DNA from: a virus
Length of the DNA: 64,000 nucleotides
Strand: one strand, 5' to 3'
Virus record (IMG/VR): IMGVR_UViG_3300032282_001282
Coordinates: 1-64,000 of that record
The translations under genes and the position numbers were made by a program. Shown here one piece after another: positions 1 to 8,095 of the stretch (within the stretch, counting starts at the first letter, position 1; each line of letters begins with the position of its first letter). The notes under the pieces were generated by a model that ran no database searches, was not told the DNA's origin, and saw only the letters and a list, made by a program, of their open reading frames with translations.

Positions 1-83
1 CAAACAAAACCTTAAAGGCCATGAACGGAAATCTTCTTTGGCGTAGTGTAGGCTATTGCCAAACCATCCAATGAATAAATCAA
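1..83. other. Left edge, no supported gene
   Basis: No convincing gene is visible here. On the minus strand a 23-codon frame beginning TTG directly after the stop of the DsbA-like gene can be read, but it has no recognisable content. It may belong to a leader of a gene outside the window. Confidence 0.3.
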
Positions 84-344
84 TCAAAGTGTTTTACCTA
101 CTGTTTCGAGAATTGTATTCAATTCTTCGTGATCGGCATTAGTGTCTGTTAGTTTAGACTTTTGTGCGATCTTAATTGCTTTTTTAAGAATGGCCGGTTT
201 AATTTCCATTTCTTCAGCAATAGCTTTTACGGTATCACTAAGTCCAGCATTTAGGTCTTCAATTTCTTGAAGTACGGCTACGCCTTCGTTAATAATTTGT
301 GTGAGTTTGGCTTTTTGTTCGCCACTAAACATACGTGCTGGCAT
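84..344 (-). CDS. DsbA-like late-transcription dsDNA-binding protein
   Basis: This 86-aa soluble protein resembles T4-like DsbA, a small double-stranded DNA-binding protein that binds near late promoters and assists late transcription. The match rests on size, an all-helical charged composition and a conserved layout: an N-terminal helix (residues 5-30), a central IKPAILKKAIKIAQ-type segment and an acidic C-terminal helix. It has a good ribosome-binding site (AGGAG, 8 nt before ATG) and its own sigma70-type promoter at 369-397. The abundant T4-like late boxes elsewhere in the window fit a late-transcription role. No catalytic motif is present, and the assignment is by family resemblance only. 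Confidence 0.55.
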   Translation of the reverse strand: MPARMFSGEQKAKLTQIINEGVAVLQEIEDLNAGLSDTVKAIAEEMEIKPAILKKAIKIAQKSKLTDTNADHEELNTILETVGKTL

Positions 345-368
345 TTGAATCTCCTGTGTAATTGACTT

Positions 369-397
369 AGTATATACTACTTATTTGATAAAAGCAA
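369..397 (-). promoter_or_regulatory. Sigma70-type promoter of the DsbA-like gene
   Basis: On the minus strand TTGCTT is followed after 17 bp by TATACT, about 25 nt upstream of the start codon at 344. The -10 box is near consensus and the -35 box is weaker. Confidence 0.6.
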
Positions 398-420
398 GAG
401 TATTTTGGAAAAGATGCTCA

Positions 421-515
421 CTTTAAAAACGCATTCCGGGGCACGACTCCCATACGTTCTTGCCCAGCAGCCGGGCAACCCTGAAGTAACCATAAGGTCC
501 TAAGGTAGGGTGTTC
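421..515. other. GC-rich structured intergenic element
   Basis: This stretch is clearly more GC-rich than its surroundings. It holds a 6-bp hairpin (460-465 with 473-478), a second GGGGC/TCCC hairpin near 438-451, and an ACCCT/AGGGT inverted pair (478-482 with 507-511) followed by a T-rich run on the plus strand. Positions 496-508 read GGTCCTAAGGTAG, identical to the core of the conserved 23S rRNA/I-CeuI site. It also covers the stop codon of the hydrolase gene. It could be a structured RNA, a terminator region or a remnant of foreign DNA. Confidence 0.4.
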
Positions 516-1078
516 TTTTTAATCTTTTGTTTTATTAACTTGATAACATTATCACTGAGTACAACTTCGTAGTGATTGCAGTCTACTTCTATCAAATCCA
601 TATTTGCATGATGACGTTGACTAGCAATAGTCACTACACCATCATTGGGCTCGTGCATAAACGGACTTTGTCCTTTTACGGTTACTATATTGGTCCAAGG
701 ATGCTGTATTTTAATTTTATCTGCCTGACGCATAACCCAACTACTAGGCCCAATATCACGCATTAAGCGGCTAAATGGTAAAAAGTATTTGGCATAGTCT
801 GCTACTTCAGCGCCGCCATATGGTGTACTTAGTGTAACAGCACCTTTGACAGAATCTGGCAAAGCATTGGCAAGATGCAGAGCATATATACCACCTAAAC
901 TGTGTGCAACAAAAAACAAATTGCCATATCCCTTTAATTGAACCTGCATGTCTATTAGATTATTTTCAAACCCGTTGCGACTGTCGTAATTAACAACTAT
1001 ACCATCGCCTATCTTACTTCTAATATAATTGAAGCTCTCACCGGTAGCACTAGCACCGTGAATATAGACTAATGTCAT
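500..1078 (-). CDS. Alpha/beta-hydrolase, lipase/esterase-like
   Basis: This 192-aa protein has the alpha/beta-hydrolase plan. It starts with the strand VYIHGASATG (oxyanion region), carries the nucleophile elbow AHSLGG with Ser60, and has a late PNDGVV segment (candidate acid) and CNHYEVV (candidate histidine near residue 168). The short length and missing lid resemble PGAP1/triacylglycerol-lipase-type esterases. There is no signal peptide, so it should act in the cytoplasm or be packaged. Its ATG overlaps the stop of the deaminase-fusion gene by 4 nt, indicating coupled translation. The substrate cannot be inferred. Confidence 0.75.
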   Translation of the reverse strand: MTLVYIHGASATGESFNYIRSKIGDGIVVNYDSRNGFENNLIDMQVQLKGYGNLFFVAHSLGGIYALHLANALPDSVKGAVTLSTPYGGAEVADYAKYFLPFSRLMRDIGPSSWVMRQADKIKIQHPWTNIVTVKGQSPFMHEPNDGVVTIASQRHHANMDLIEVDCNHYEVVLSDNVIKLIKQKIKKNTLP

Positions 1079-3093
1079 TTTTTACTCGCTACAAATCTTA
1101 AGTCTCTGCTAATTGAGCCTAATTCACGTTTCATTTGTGGTCCTGCTTTCTTTACATCACTACGTGCTACGTGTGTATCTGGTTCGTCTTGTGTAGTTAC
1201 ATTTACTGGCTTGTTAGTCTTAGTATCAAACCCGTGTACCGTAATGTTCTTGTAACGCTTTTCTAATTCTTGCCATACACGATAACCACCTTCGCTTTGT
1301 TTGTTATCGCTTACTAATGTTAGTCCTTGATTTAAGATTAAGAAAGCATAAAGGTCTGCGGCACGATAGCTATTCTTAGGTCCAGAGTACACACCTTGGA
1401 CAACAAAGCTATCACGATTAGTTTTATAAGGACGTCCTGTAGTACCCAATTGGCTTGTGCGTGTGCGTGTATCAAATACGTAGTAAGTGACAGTACCGCG
1501 ATCAGTCCACGACCATAGTTGAAAACCGTTGCCTATTTTAGCAACTAGGTCACCTAAGTATTCTGACTCTTGACCTTTGGGAATAGGTTTGCCGTCGTTA
1601 GGCATAACGTCTAAATGTTCACGTTTGCTTTTAGCTACACTAGGCACCATTGTTACTTCGTTTAGATCATTAAACAATTCGTAAACAGTAGACCCAGCAT
1701 GATCAGATACCTCAACACTATATCCCCAAGAGTTAGCATAACGCTGAACTAATCGGGTATATAAGTTAGATCTACTTTGATTATTGTTACTGTCGTTATC
1801 TTCTTTACTGGCACTAAAACGAATACGTTCTGGATGTCGTTTTTGAATAAATTTTTGTATTGCCGCTAATACTGTAGCAAATATTCTTTGTGCATCGCCT
1901 TCGCCTGTAACGTCTTGACTGTTGTTACGCCAAAATTCTACCACCCATTCTTCGTCACCATATGCACCATAGTCCATACTAAACATAATGCTTAAATTAG
2001 TACCATCGGGTAGTCGAACTAATGCATCAGATGATTCTTCACCTTGTTCCCATGTCATAGGATACGGCTGGTTAAATGTTTCTTTAACCTGATTGGGTAT
2101 TTGAAATACGCTGTATAAAATAGGATAGTCTTCATCACCGGTAAAGTTTTGTTCTATAGGCTTACGGCCACCTTCACGGGCAATGTGATCTGCAAATACT
2201 TGATTATATACTGCTTCTGGATTCTCGCAATAGTCTGCACTACTTTGGCAATCATCTGTAAAGCCTTCGTAGTGTATGCGATATGGGCCTATTTCATCCA
2301 CACCCGCATCTCCTGGTGTAAGATCATATAGGAAGTCTTCCACTTCAGCAGGCATGCGAGCTTCTTCTATAATACCTGTAGCACGACGTAAACGTAAATC
2401 AAAGTCTACATCGGACACGTAGTCACGAATAAACCGTTCATAATACTTTTGTGCAAGAGCAGGAGTATCTGCTTCAAAGCGATCTACTATCTGCGAGCCA
2501 CCCGCAGGACGATCAGCGTGATAGATTTCATAACCTTTGTTCAAACGTTCACGTGCTTGAGCCATGCGGTCCATTCTATTGCTAACCTGACGATCGGCTC
2601 TAGATAGATAACTTTGTAGAGTTTTGTCACTAACTTCTTTTAAAAATGTATCTGATAACTTTTTACAAAGTTCACGTAGTTTTGGATTATCAGTTTCTAT
2701 ACTGTCATCATGATCTTGTGTGGGATCTTTGTATCCACAGTAAACATGTTCAATGCCATATTCAGCAATTAGATCTTCACAGCTTTCGCCTGAACGTTCA
2801 TCCATTGGACGATTACATGGGCTTAGTGTAGTAACAATTATACAGTCAGGCGTTACATTAGCACAGCGTTCTAGAGCCGCACGTTCAGCGTGTACTCTAC
2901 GACCATCTTCAGCTTCGTAGTTAACACCATATACTAGATCACCACCTGGGCATACTACACAAGCTCCTACCATGCCATAAAACTCATCGTCGCTCGCTTG
3001 TCCGTTGAGAACCATCTCGCAACATTTAGCAAGTATACGGTCTAGTTCTTGTTGGGGGTCAGACTGGGCTGAAAGGATTTCTTGGACTATCAT
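1075..3093 (-). CDS. Large protein with N-terminal CMP/dCMP-type deaminase domain
   Basis: This is a 672-aa multidomain protein. Residues about 15-150 form a zinc-dependent deaminase fold with the signature HAE at 68-70 and PC...C (Cys93, Cys105), as in RibD/dCMP deaminases. The wider gap between the two zinc cysteines departs from the usual PCxxC. The remaining 520 residues have no recognised domain. They include a basic FSAS...LYTRLVQRYA-like stretch around residue 425-450 of a type seen in other phage proteins. The length is unusual, because stand-alone dCMP deaminases are about 150-190 aa. Possible roles are nucleotide metabolism or base modification, or a virion-associated enzyme given the surrounding genes. 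Confidence 0.65.
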   Translation of the reverse strand: MIVQEILSAQSDPQQELDRILAKCCEMVLNGQASDDEFYGMVGACVVCPGGDLVYGVNYEAEDGRRVHAERAALERCANVTPDCIIVTTLSPCNRPMDERSGESCEDLIAEYGIEHVYCGYKDPTQDHDDSIETDNPKLRELCKKLSDTFLKEVSDKTLQSYLSRADRQVSNRMDRMAQARERLNKGYEIYHADRPAGGSQIVDRFEADTPALAQKYYERFIRDYVSDVDFDLRLRRATGIIEEARMPAEVEDFLYDLTPGDAGVDEIGPYRIHYEGFTDDCQSSADYCENPEAVYNQVFADHIAREGGRKPIEQNFTGDEDYPILYSVFQIPNQVKETFNQPYPMTWEQGEESSDALVRLPDGTNLSIMFSMDYGAYGDEEWVVEFWRNNSQDVTGEGDAQRIFATVLAAIQKFIQKRHPERIRFSASKEDNDSNNNQSRSNLYTRLVQRYANSWGYSVEVSDHAGSTVYELFNDLNEVTMVPSVAKSKREHLDVMPNDGKPIPKGQESEYLGDLVAKIGNGFQLWSWTDRGTVTYYVFDTRTRTSQLGTTGRPYKTNRDSFVVQGVYSGPKNSYRAADLYAFLILNQGLTLVSDNKQSEGGYRVWQELEKRYKNITVHGFDTKTNKPVNVTTQDEPDTHVARSDVKKAGPQMKRELGSISRDLRFVASKK

Positions 3094-3132
3094 AACCGTC
3101 GTCTTCGGGGTATACTGGGTATTCGTTTGGGG

Positions 3133-4239
3133 TCATTTTAAACCAAAGTATTCTGGATTGTTTTCAGCGAAGCCACGCATAACAACACCAGCATTAGCAT
3201 TGGCTTCATTTTCTTGTGGTGTACCGGTTTCACCAGCACCAGCAGGTAAGTTACCCTCGGAGTCTTGTTTGTAATGTGTTAGTTCATGTGCTAGTGTGCG
3301 TAGTACATCAATCGGATGACGACCTGTTGTTACTAAGCGAATTGAACGTGTGTTTGGATCATATTGTCCAAATGTAGTATCCACTGGTTTGTCTAGTAAA
3401 ACAATTTTAGGAAGTTTTTCAATTCCTAATTGTTCTGCAATCCATGGAGTAAATTTTTTAACAAAATTGTTTACGTTATGTTCTGTGTCATTACCAGGAG
3501 TAGAGCTTTCCTCTATAGTACCAATGTAGTGATGATCGTGTACCTTAAAGCCTTTGCGGCGATAGTGTGCAATAGCGGCGTTGATGGCTTTGGCTGGATC
3601 TTCACCAGGAACACGTACAGTTCTCTGAATAGTCTCATCACGCTTGCTAACCATTGGATGGTTAGGGTCTGTTACAGTCAATGCAATACGATGAACTGTT
3701 TTACCTTGATCTTCTTTAATACGTTTGCCGTCTTTATTATATTTGCCAGATTCTCTCTTGGCTATAGCAATAGCGGCCGCTTGTGCATTGCCGCCTTCGT
3801 TCTTAACACAGTTGTTAACACGAGTGTCACCTTTGATTTTAGTACCAGCTTTGTGATAACCAGTCCAGCAACTTTTATCTAAACGTTGTTTAATTTTTGC
3901 TTCGGCAATAACTAATAACTGTTGTAGTTCTTCTACTGATTCACAATGCCATTTACGCAATGATTTATTAATACGGCTATCCGGATCACGTTTAGTCTTA
4001 GCACTAGTATTGTGTTTCTTCATGCCCTTCATACGAGCACAGAAACTCTTACGACGTTTAGCGTCTTTACTGCCTTTTTTAATTTCACTAGGTTTTTTAG
4101 TTACTGCTGTTTGTAATTTAGAACCAGGATGTTCTTTGCGATAGCTCTTAACACCCTTCTTGTTTAAGCCGCCATTTTTATTCTTGCCAGATTTTTTCTG
4201 CCAAGCCGCGGTTTCAATAATTAGTTCGTTTATTTTCAT
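3133..4239 (-). CDS. Zinc metallopeptidase with basic N-terminal phage domain
   Basis: In this 368-aa protein the first 115 residues are very Lys/Arg-rich (SYRKEHPGSKLQTAVTKKP and KRRKSFCARMKGMKK). They match a conserved phage domain I associate with DUF6321. The C-terminus has the zinc-peptidase motif HELTH (residues 318-322) with downstream glutamates that could be the third ligand, about 50 residues from the end. The N-terminal MKINELIIE peptide resembles a T4 capsid-targeting leader. The stop overlaps nothing downstream, while the start overlaps the Dps gene by 4 nt. A virion-packaged protease is plausible but inferred. Confidence 0.65.
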   Translation of the reverse strand: MKINELIIETAAWQKKSGKNKNGGLNKKGVKSYRKEHPGSKLQTAVTKKPSEIKKGSKDAKRRKSFCARMKGMKKHNTSAKTKRDPDSRINKSLRKWHCESVEELQQLLVIAEAKIKQRLDKSCWTGYHKAGTKIKGDTRVNNCVKNEGGNAQAAAIAIAKRESGKYNKDGKRIKEDQGKTVHRIALTVTDPNHPMVSKRDETIQRTVRVPGEDPAKAINAAIAHYRRKGFKVHDHHYIGTIEESSTPGNDTEHNVNNFVKKFTPWIAEQLGIEKLPKIVLLDKPVDTTFGQYDPNTRSIRLVTTGRHPIDVLRTLAHELTHYKQDSEGNLPAGAGETGTPQENEANANAGVVMRGFAENNPEYFGLK

Positions 4240-4670
4240 TTGCTAGTAGCACGTAACATCCAAGCATGTTTACGGAATGCATCCATACGTTCTGCTAGGA
4301 AGTTAGAGAAACCGTGCTCTCCCTCTGCTTCTGCTATATCATAAACTTTCTTAAGAATTAAAACCATGTTATCAGCATCTTGCAATAGTTCAGCAACCAT
4401 TTGCTCTGCTGGTATTACGTTAGTTTCATCTTCAATCTGTGACAACATACTAAAGCGACTGTTACTACCGGGTGCATAACTACCTAGGCTACGAATCTTT
4501 TCTGCAAAGTCATCTACACTACCATACACTTCAGTATAGATCTTTTCAAACAAGGCATGCATCTCTTGGAAGTTAATACCTTCAACGTTCCAATGAAAGA
4601 AAGCGGCCTTTAGATAAAATGTAAATTGACTTGCAAATGCTATTTTAGCGGCTTTAACTAGATTGTTCAT
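4236..4670 (-). CDS. Dps-like ferritin (DNA-protection/iron storage)
   Basis: This 144-aa four-helix protein of the Dps family oxidises and stores ferrous iron and protects DNA from peroxide damage. The ferroxidase signature FHWNVEGINFQEMH is present, followed by EKIY and DDFAEKI. These supply both His ligands, the Asp and the Glu, and one usual Asp is replaced by Glu. The ATG at 4670 is preferred over an in-frame start at 4721 because it begins right after the stop of the upstream gene and gives the usual N-terminus MNNLVKAAKIAF. The longer reading would add 17 residues overlapping that gene. Confidence 0.85.
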   Translation of the reverse strand: MNNLVKAAKIAFASQFTFYLKAAFFHWNVEGINFQEMHALFEKIYTEVYGSVDDFAEKIRSLGSYAPGSNSRFSMLSQIEDETNVIPAEQMVAELLQDADNMVLILKKVYDIAEAEGEHGFSNFLAERMDAFRKHAWMLRATSK

Positions 4671-4671
4671 A

Positions 4672-6651
4672 TTAATACTCGTTGTTCTGTAATTTTTGGA
4701 ATACTTGACGGACCCAGCCACTTACATCGCTAGAGCCAATTTCTTCTACATCACTATTCCAGTCAGCAACATCTTCAATAGCGGACATTACACGCTCAGG
4801 GCCAAACTGACTTAATAAACTTGCATGGCCGCCAATGATTCTGCGTAAGATTGCATTGTACACAGCATCTCTAGAATCATTTTGTGGCTCTAGGCCTTCT
4901 TTAGTCCATTGGTCGTGTTCACTAGACCATTGTCCTTGACCATCGCTCCATGAATCTTCGTTCATTGGGAAGAAACCGCTTTTACCTAAATGGTGTGCCT
5001 GCATCCATACTTTTAAGAATGGATATTTTTTCTTAATGCTACGAGCATGACGTTCTGCATCATCCATGCTACATTGTTTAGTAATAATACGCTTTGGTTC
5101 AGCATCTTTAGAACCTTGTGTCCAGATGCTGTATGTACCGTTGTCTTCTGGTTCTAGGCCTGCGTTGCGTTCCTGGTTACGAAGTTCGTCGTTTGCTCTT
5201 AATTTAGGAGCATTAGGATCAGCGGCACCGTGATTGTACCCACCTTCCGCCACACCTTGTGGTGTTTTGGGGTCGGCAAACAACGAGTCTATTGCTTTTT
5301 TGCCGCCATACAATATAGCTAACACAATGCCAGCAGGAATAGCATATTTAAAAGCCAGGGTAGCCAGATCAAATATAGTTTTTTCGTCGACAGCAGTACC
5401 CACTTTGGCAGTTATGTCTTTGGCAATGTCTGCCACAGAAGATCCAATTTCGTAGGCACCGGCACCAACTCCAATTTGTCCTGCATTTTTGGCTGCAATC
5501 TCTGCACCAGATTTAGCAACCTGTCCTACACCGCGAGCTCCTGCTTGTCCTACTTTCCCAACAACCTGTGCTATTTTTGGAGCGGCAGCCATAAACAGTC
5601 TTGCACCGAGTGCCAACAACGGCGCAATTTCATTTAATTTCTGTTCGTCAGTTAATTCCCTACCGGCTATTTGTCCCGCTGTGCTGCCGGCTGCACCACC
5701 CACTAATGCACCCATTGGTCCACCTACGGTGGCCCCAACAACTGCGCCGCCGACGCCGCCAGCAGTTCCACCGACGAATTCACCAGGCAAGCCTTCCGCC
5801 ACACCTTGTTGTTTTTCTTTTCTTTTTAGTTCACGTTTTTTACGAAGTGCCTGGCGCCCCGGCGTATTACCACCTTTATATCTTCCGGGCTCATCAAAGT
5901 CTTTGATCTTTTCCCACGCACCTTTAAGCGTATCAACTACGCCTTCTTCCATGTCTTGGTCAAATGCTTCTGGTGGGTTTTCTTTGAGCATACGCTCAAC
6001 TTGTGCAACCCAGGCACTGATATCACTGCTACCAATTTCATCTACATCACCCACATAGTCAGCAACGTTGTCAATTGCGGCACCTACTAGTTCAGGACCG
6101 TATTCTTTTAATAAGTCCAGCCGTTGTTTTAGTATACGGCGTGTGATAGCACCAGTGACTGGGCTGGCATCACTGAGTTGTTCTGTTACACCTTGTTGCT
6201 GTGCTACTTGTTGGCTTGGTGGAACCTGTGTTGGTTGCTTTGCTTCCGGGGATGATGCCCATTGTACAATAGATCTTTTTACATCAAGTGGAGCCATTTC
6301 CCATGTCTTAGGCTGAATGTGCGGTGTAACCTTAGGATCTGCATAAGAGATTTTTGTGGTGTTAGATACTGCACCATTTAGGCCTGAGCGATAATCAACT
6401 TGTACAACTTTACCATTGGATAATGTGTAATAATCAGTTGTTGGTTCAAATAATTCGTTTACTTTCTTTGGCAAGTCTTTATAGTCTTGCTTACGATCAG
6501 CACCATGGAATTCTTTAGCCACCGATTGTTTAATACCAACTTTCTTAGCAAACTTAGGATTATGTGCCGCGGCCGCCATTGTACGGAACTGTGCCTTAGA
6601 AACAGATTTTTCGTTTAATAGGTCTGGGCCAATGATATCATCTAAAAACAT
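4672..6651 (-). CDS. Probable virion protein with glycine-zipper and duplicated domain
   Basis: This 659-aa protein was not recognised as a named family. A domain of about 55 residues ending EIGSSDISAWV occurs twice, near residues 172-222 and again at the C-terminus (EIGSSDVSGWV). Between the copies lies a Gly/Ala-rich zipper stretch (about 290-335, GGVGGAVVGATVGGPMGALV) and a hydrophobic segment near 435-450 (AIPAGIVLAILYG), so membrane contact is likely. The motif QGVAEG appears twice and QGVTEQ once, encoded by near-identical DNA. The N-terminus MFLDDIIGPDLLNE resembles a capsid-targeting peptide. An internal, possibly ejected protein is a fair guess. Confidence 0.55.
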   Translation of the reverse strand: MFLDDIIGPDLLNEKSVSKAQFRTMAAAAHNPKFAKKVGIKQSVAKEFHGADRKQDYKDLPKKVNELFEPTTDYYTLSNGKVVQVDYRSGLNGAVSNTTKISYADPKVTPHIQPKTWEMAPLDVKRSIVQWASSPEAKQPTQVPPSQQVAQQQGVTEQLSDASPVTGAITRRILKQRLDLLKEYGPELVGAAIDNVADYVGDVDEIGSSDISAWVAQVERMLKENPPEAFDQDMEEGVVDTLKGAWEKIKDFDEPGRYKGGNTPGRQALRKKRELKRKEKQQGVAEGLPGEFVGGTAGGVGGAVVGATVGGPMGALVGGAAGSTAGQIAGRELTDEQKLNEIAPLLALGARLFMAAAPKIAQVVGKVGQAGARGVGQVAKSGAEIAAKNAGQIGVGAGAYEIGSSVADIAKDITAKVGTAVDEKTIFDLATLAFKYAIPAGIVLAILYGGKKAIDSLFADPKTPQGVAEGGYNHGAADPNAPKLRANDELRNQERNAGLEPEDNGTYSIWTQGSKDAEPKRIITKQCSMDDAERHARSIKKKYPFLKVWMQAHHLGKSGFFPMNEDSWSDGQGQWSSEHDQWTKEGLEPQNDSRDAVYNAILRRIIGGHASLLSQFGPERVMSAIEDVADWNSDVEEIGSSDVSGWVRQVFQKLQNNEY

Positions 6652-7482
6652 TTACATATCCTTTTTAACTTGCTTTAACGCATCAGCTACTCGAGCTACC
6701 TGGTTTGAGTCACCAGTGGTTAATAATTTCTCAAGTTCTTGACCAAGTCCCATTGATACTTTTTTATCAGTTTGATCAGGAATAGCAGTAGGTGTATCTG
6801 TGGCCTTAATAGCAGTTTTAACTGCTTGGCTTGTGCTGGTTGGTAATGTAATGCCAGCAGACTTTAGTTTGTTTAAATTATTTTGTGTTTGTTGTACTGT
6901 CTGTGCTTGGTTGGCAACATCCTGTGGGTTTGTTGTAGAAGTAGCACCACCGCCCATGTTATTCTGTCCAGGGTTGTTAGCACCAAATTCCATCAAGCCT
7001 TTTTGTTTTTTAGTTTCTTCCCAACGAGCACGTAGCTTATCCATTAGTGTTGGCTGTACTCGCTCGCACTCTTGTTCAACACTTTCGCTTGCGCCAACCA
7101 ACCGACCTTTGAACGGATGTTCGCCATTGGCTTTCTTTGTGGCTTTTTCTGTTCCACGTACTTGGTCACCGGGTTTCTGTGATGGATTAGCAAATGGATA
7201 TGCGGCTTCAGCAACTCCACCAAACTGATCTTCTAAGCGATCAAATACTAATTCTTCAATACGTTCAAAATCATCATCAGGATGTAAACGATTGTCTATA
7301 GAAACATCGTTATAAATTTCTTGTACATAACGACCAGCAGGAGTATTGGCTGAAAATAGATTATACAATGCATCAAAGTCTTGGTTAGCAACAATTTCAC
7401 GCAACTCCAAATCGATTTCGCTCATTACACCTTCGTTGAGCTTTTTAAATGTTTGAAGAATGTTATAAAAATTGTTATCCAT
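6652..7482 (-). CDS. Unrecognised phage protein, possible internal virion/scaffold protein
   Basis: This 276-aa soluble protein has an acidic helical N-terminal half (residues 1-90). The middle is Gln/Asn/Thr-rich and disordered (NPGQNNMGGGATSTTNPQD, then QTVQQTQNN), and a helical tail ends in DALKQVKKDM. The beginning MDNNFYNILQTFKKLNE resembles the short leader ending in LxE seen on several neighbours. It is packed end-to-end between two other probable virion genes, with its start touching the stop of the 102-aa gene. I recognise no family. Confidence 0.5.
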   Translation of the reverse strand: MDNNFYNILQTFKKLNEGVMSEIDLELREIVANQDFDALYNLFSANTPAGRYVQEIYNDVSIDNRLHPDDDFERIEELVFDRLEDQFGGVAEAAYPFANPSQKPGDQVRGTEKATKKANGEHPFKGRLVGASESVEQECERVQPTLMDKLRARWEETKKQKGLMEFGANNPGQNNMGGGATSTTNPQDVANQAQTVQQTQNNLNKLKSAGITLPTSTSQAVKTAIKATDTPTAIPDQTDKKVSMGLGQELEKLLTTGDSNQVARVADALKQVKKDM

Positions 7483-7790
7483 TACTTTGGTGCCTTAAGT
7501 TTAACTGGGCCACCACGAGTAAGTGCGTTGGTGTAGCTTCCTAGTTTTTTGTTTACCTCTTTTTTACTAAACGAACCTTTTTCGCCTAGCTCTTGCATGA
7601 CTACAGCAACACTAGAACTCATTGATGAGCCGCCGGTAGCATCTTCTAGTAACTCGTTATATTGTGATTCAGCAGATTCAAACGTAAATTCAGGCATAAT
7701 TGATTCGGCAATTGGTGCCTTTACAGTAGTCGCAACTGCTTCTTCTACTGGTTGTTTGACTCTTGCATTAATAAAATCTGTTGTTTTCAT
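7482..7790 (-). CDS. Small unrecognised phage protein
   Basis: This 102-aa protein begins MKTTDFINARVKQPVEEA, close in style to the T4 internal-protein leader MKTYQEFI.EA. An Ala/Glu/Ser-rich middle and a basic C-terminal region with KKEVNKKLGSYTNAL follow. An AATAAATA late-type box lies about 21 nt upstream. A small packaged internal protein is possible. No fold is recognised. Confidence 0.5.
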   Translation of the reverse strand: MKTTDFINARVKQPVEEAVATTVKAPIAESIMPEFTFESAESQYNELLEDATGGSSMSSSVAVVMQELGEKGSFSKKEVNKKLGSYTNALTRGGPVKLKAPK

Positions 7791-7810
7791 TGCTATTTCC
7801 GATGTTTTAA

Positions 7811-7818
7811 TATTTATT
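7811..7818 (-). promoter_or_regulatory. Possible late promoter box (AATAAATA)
   Basis: The minus strand reads AATAAATA about 21 nt before the start codon at 7790. This is one mismatch from the T4 late consensus TATAAATA. It is weaker than the other boxes listed. Confidence 0.35.
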
Positions 7819-8095
7819 CAGTTACTACAAACTCGTGTGTATCTATAGGACTGTTGTTTACTGCTATATTCTTAATTTTAACGGTTCCAGTACCATAACC
7901 ATTAACTTGTTCTAGTGTTATTGTATGTCCGCCAGGTTTTAACCGAACTAACATACTTTCGGTGATGTAAATTTCTGCACCATTGTAAACAAAGTCTCTT
8001 TCGGTCATTAAAGTCTGATCAACAAACACACGATAACGTGGAGGAGTATCACCCCATGTAGCCTGTATGTCTGCTGTTATTTTAACTTCTTTCAT
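7814..8095 (-). CDS. Small beta-rich protein, possible carbohydrate-binding module
   Basis: This 93-aa all-beta-looking protein contains TWGDTPPRYRVFVDQ near its start and ends with alternating hydrophobic strands. It resembles the N-terminal part of the 151-aa protein at 9103-9558 (TYWDKKPRYGIMVNDQ), so the two are likely paralogs. The pattern 'PRYxVxVDxxL' recalls small CBM-like domains, but that is only suggestive. It overlaps the nucleotidyltransferase gene by 4 nt. Confidence 0.5.
   Translation of the reverse strand: MKEVKITADIQATWGDTPPRYRVFVDQTLMTERDFVYNGAEIYITESMLVRLKPGGHTITLEQVNGYGTGTVKIKNIAVNNSPIDTHEFVVTE

Noticed and set aside
425-460. tRNA or tmRNA T-arm-like hairpin GGGGCACGACTCCC
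   Set aside because: It lacks the TTC loop and 5' acceptor half, and no CCA end or anticodon arm could be placed.
5489-6316. Plus-strand frames opposite the 659-aa protein
   Set aside because: They are Ser/Pro/Thr-rich shadows of the Gly/Ala-rich region, without start signals or recognisable domains.
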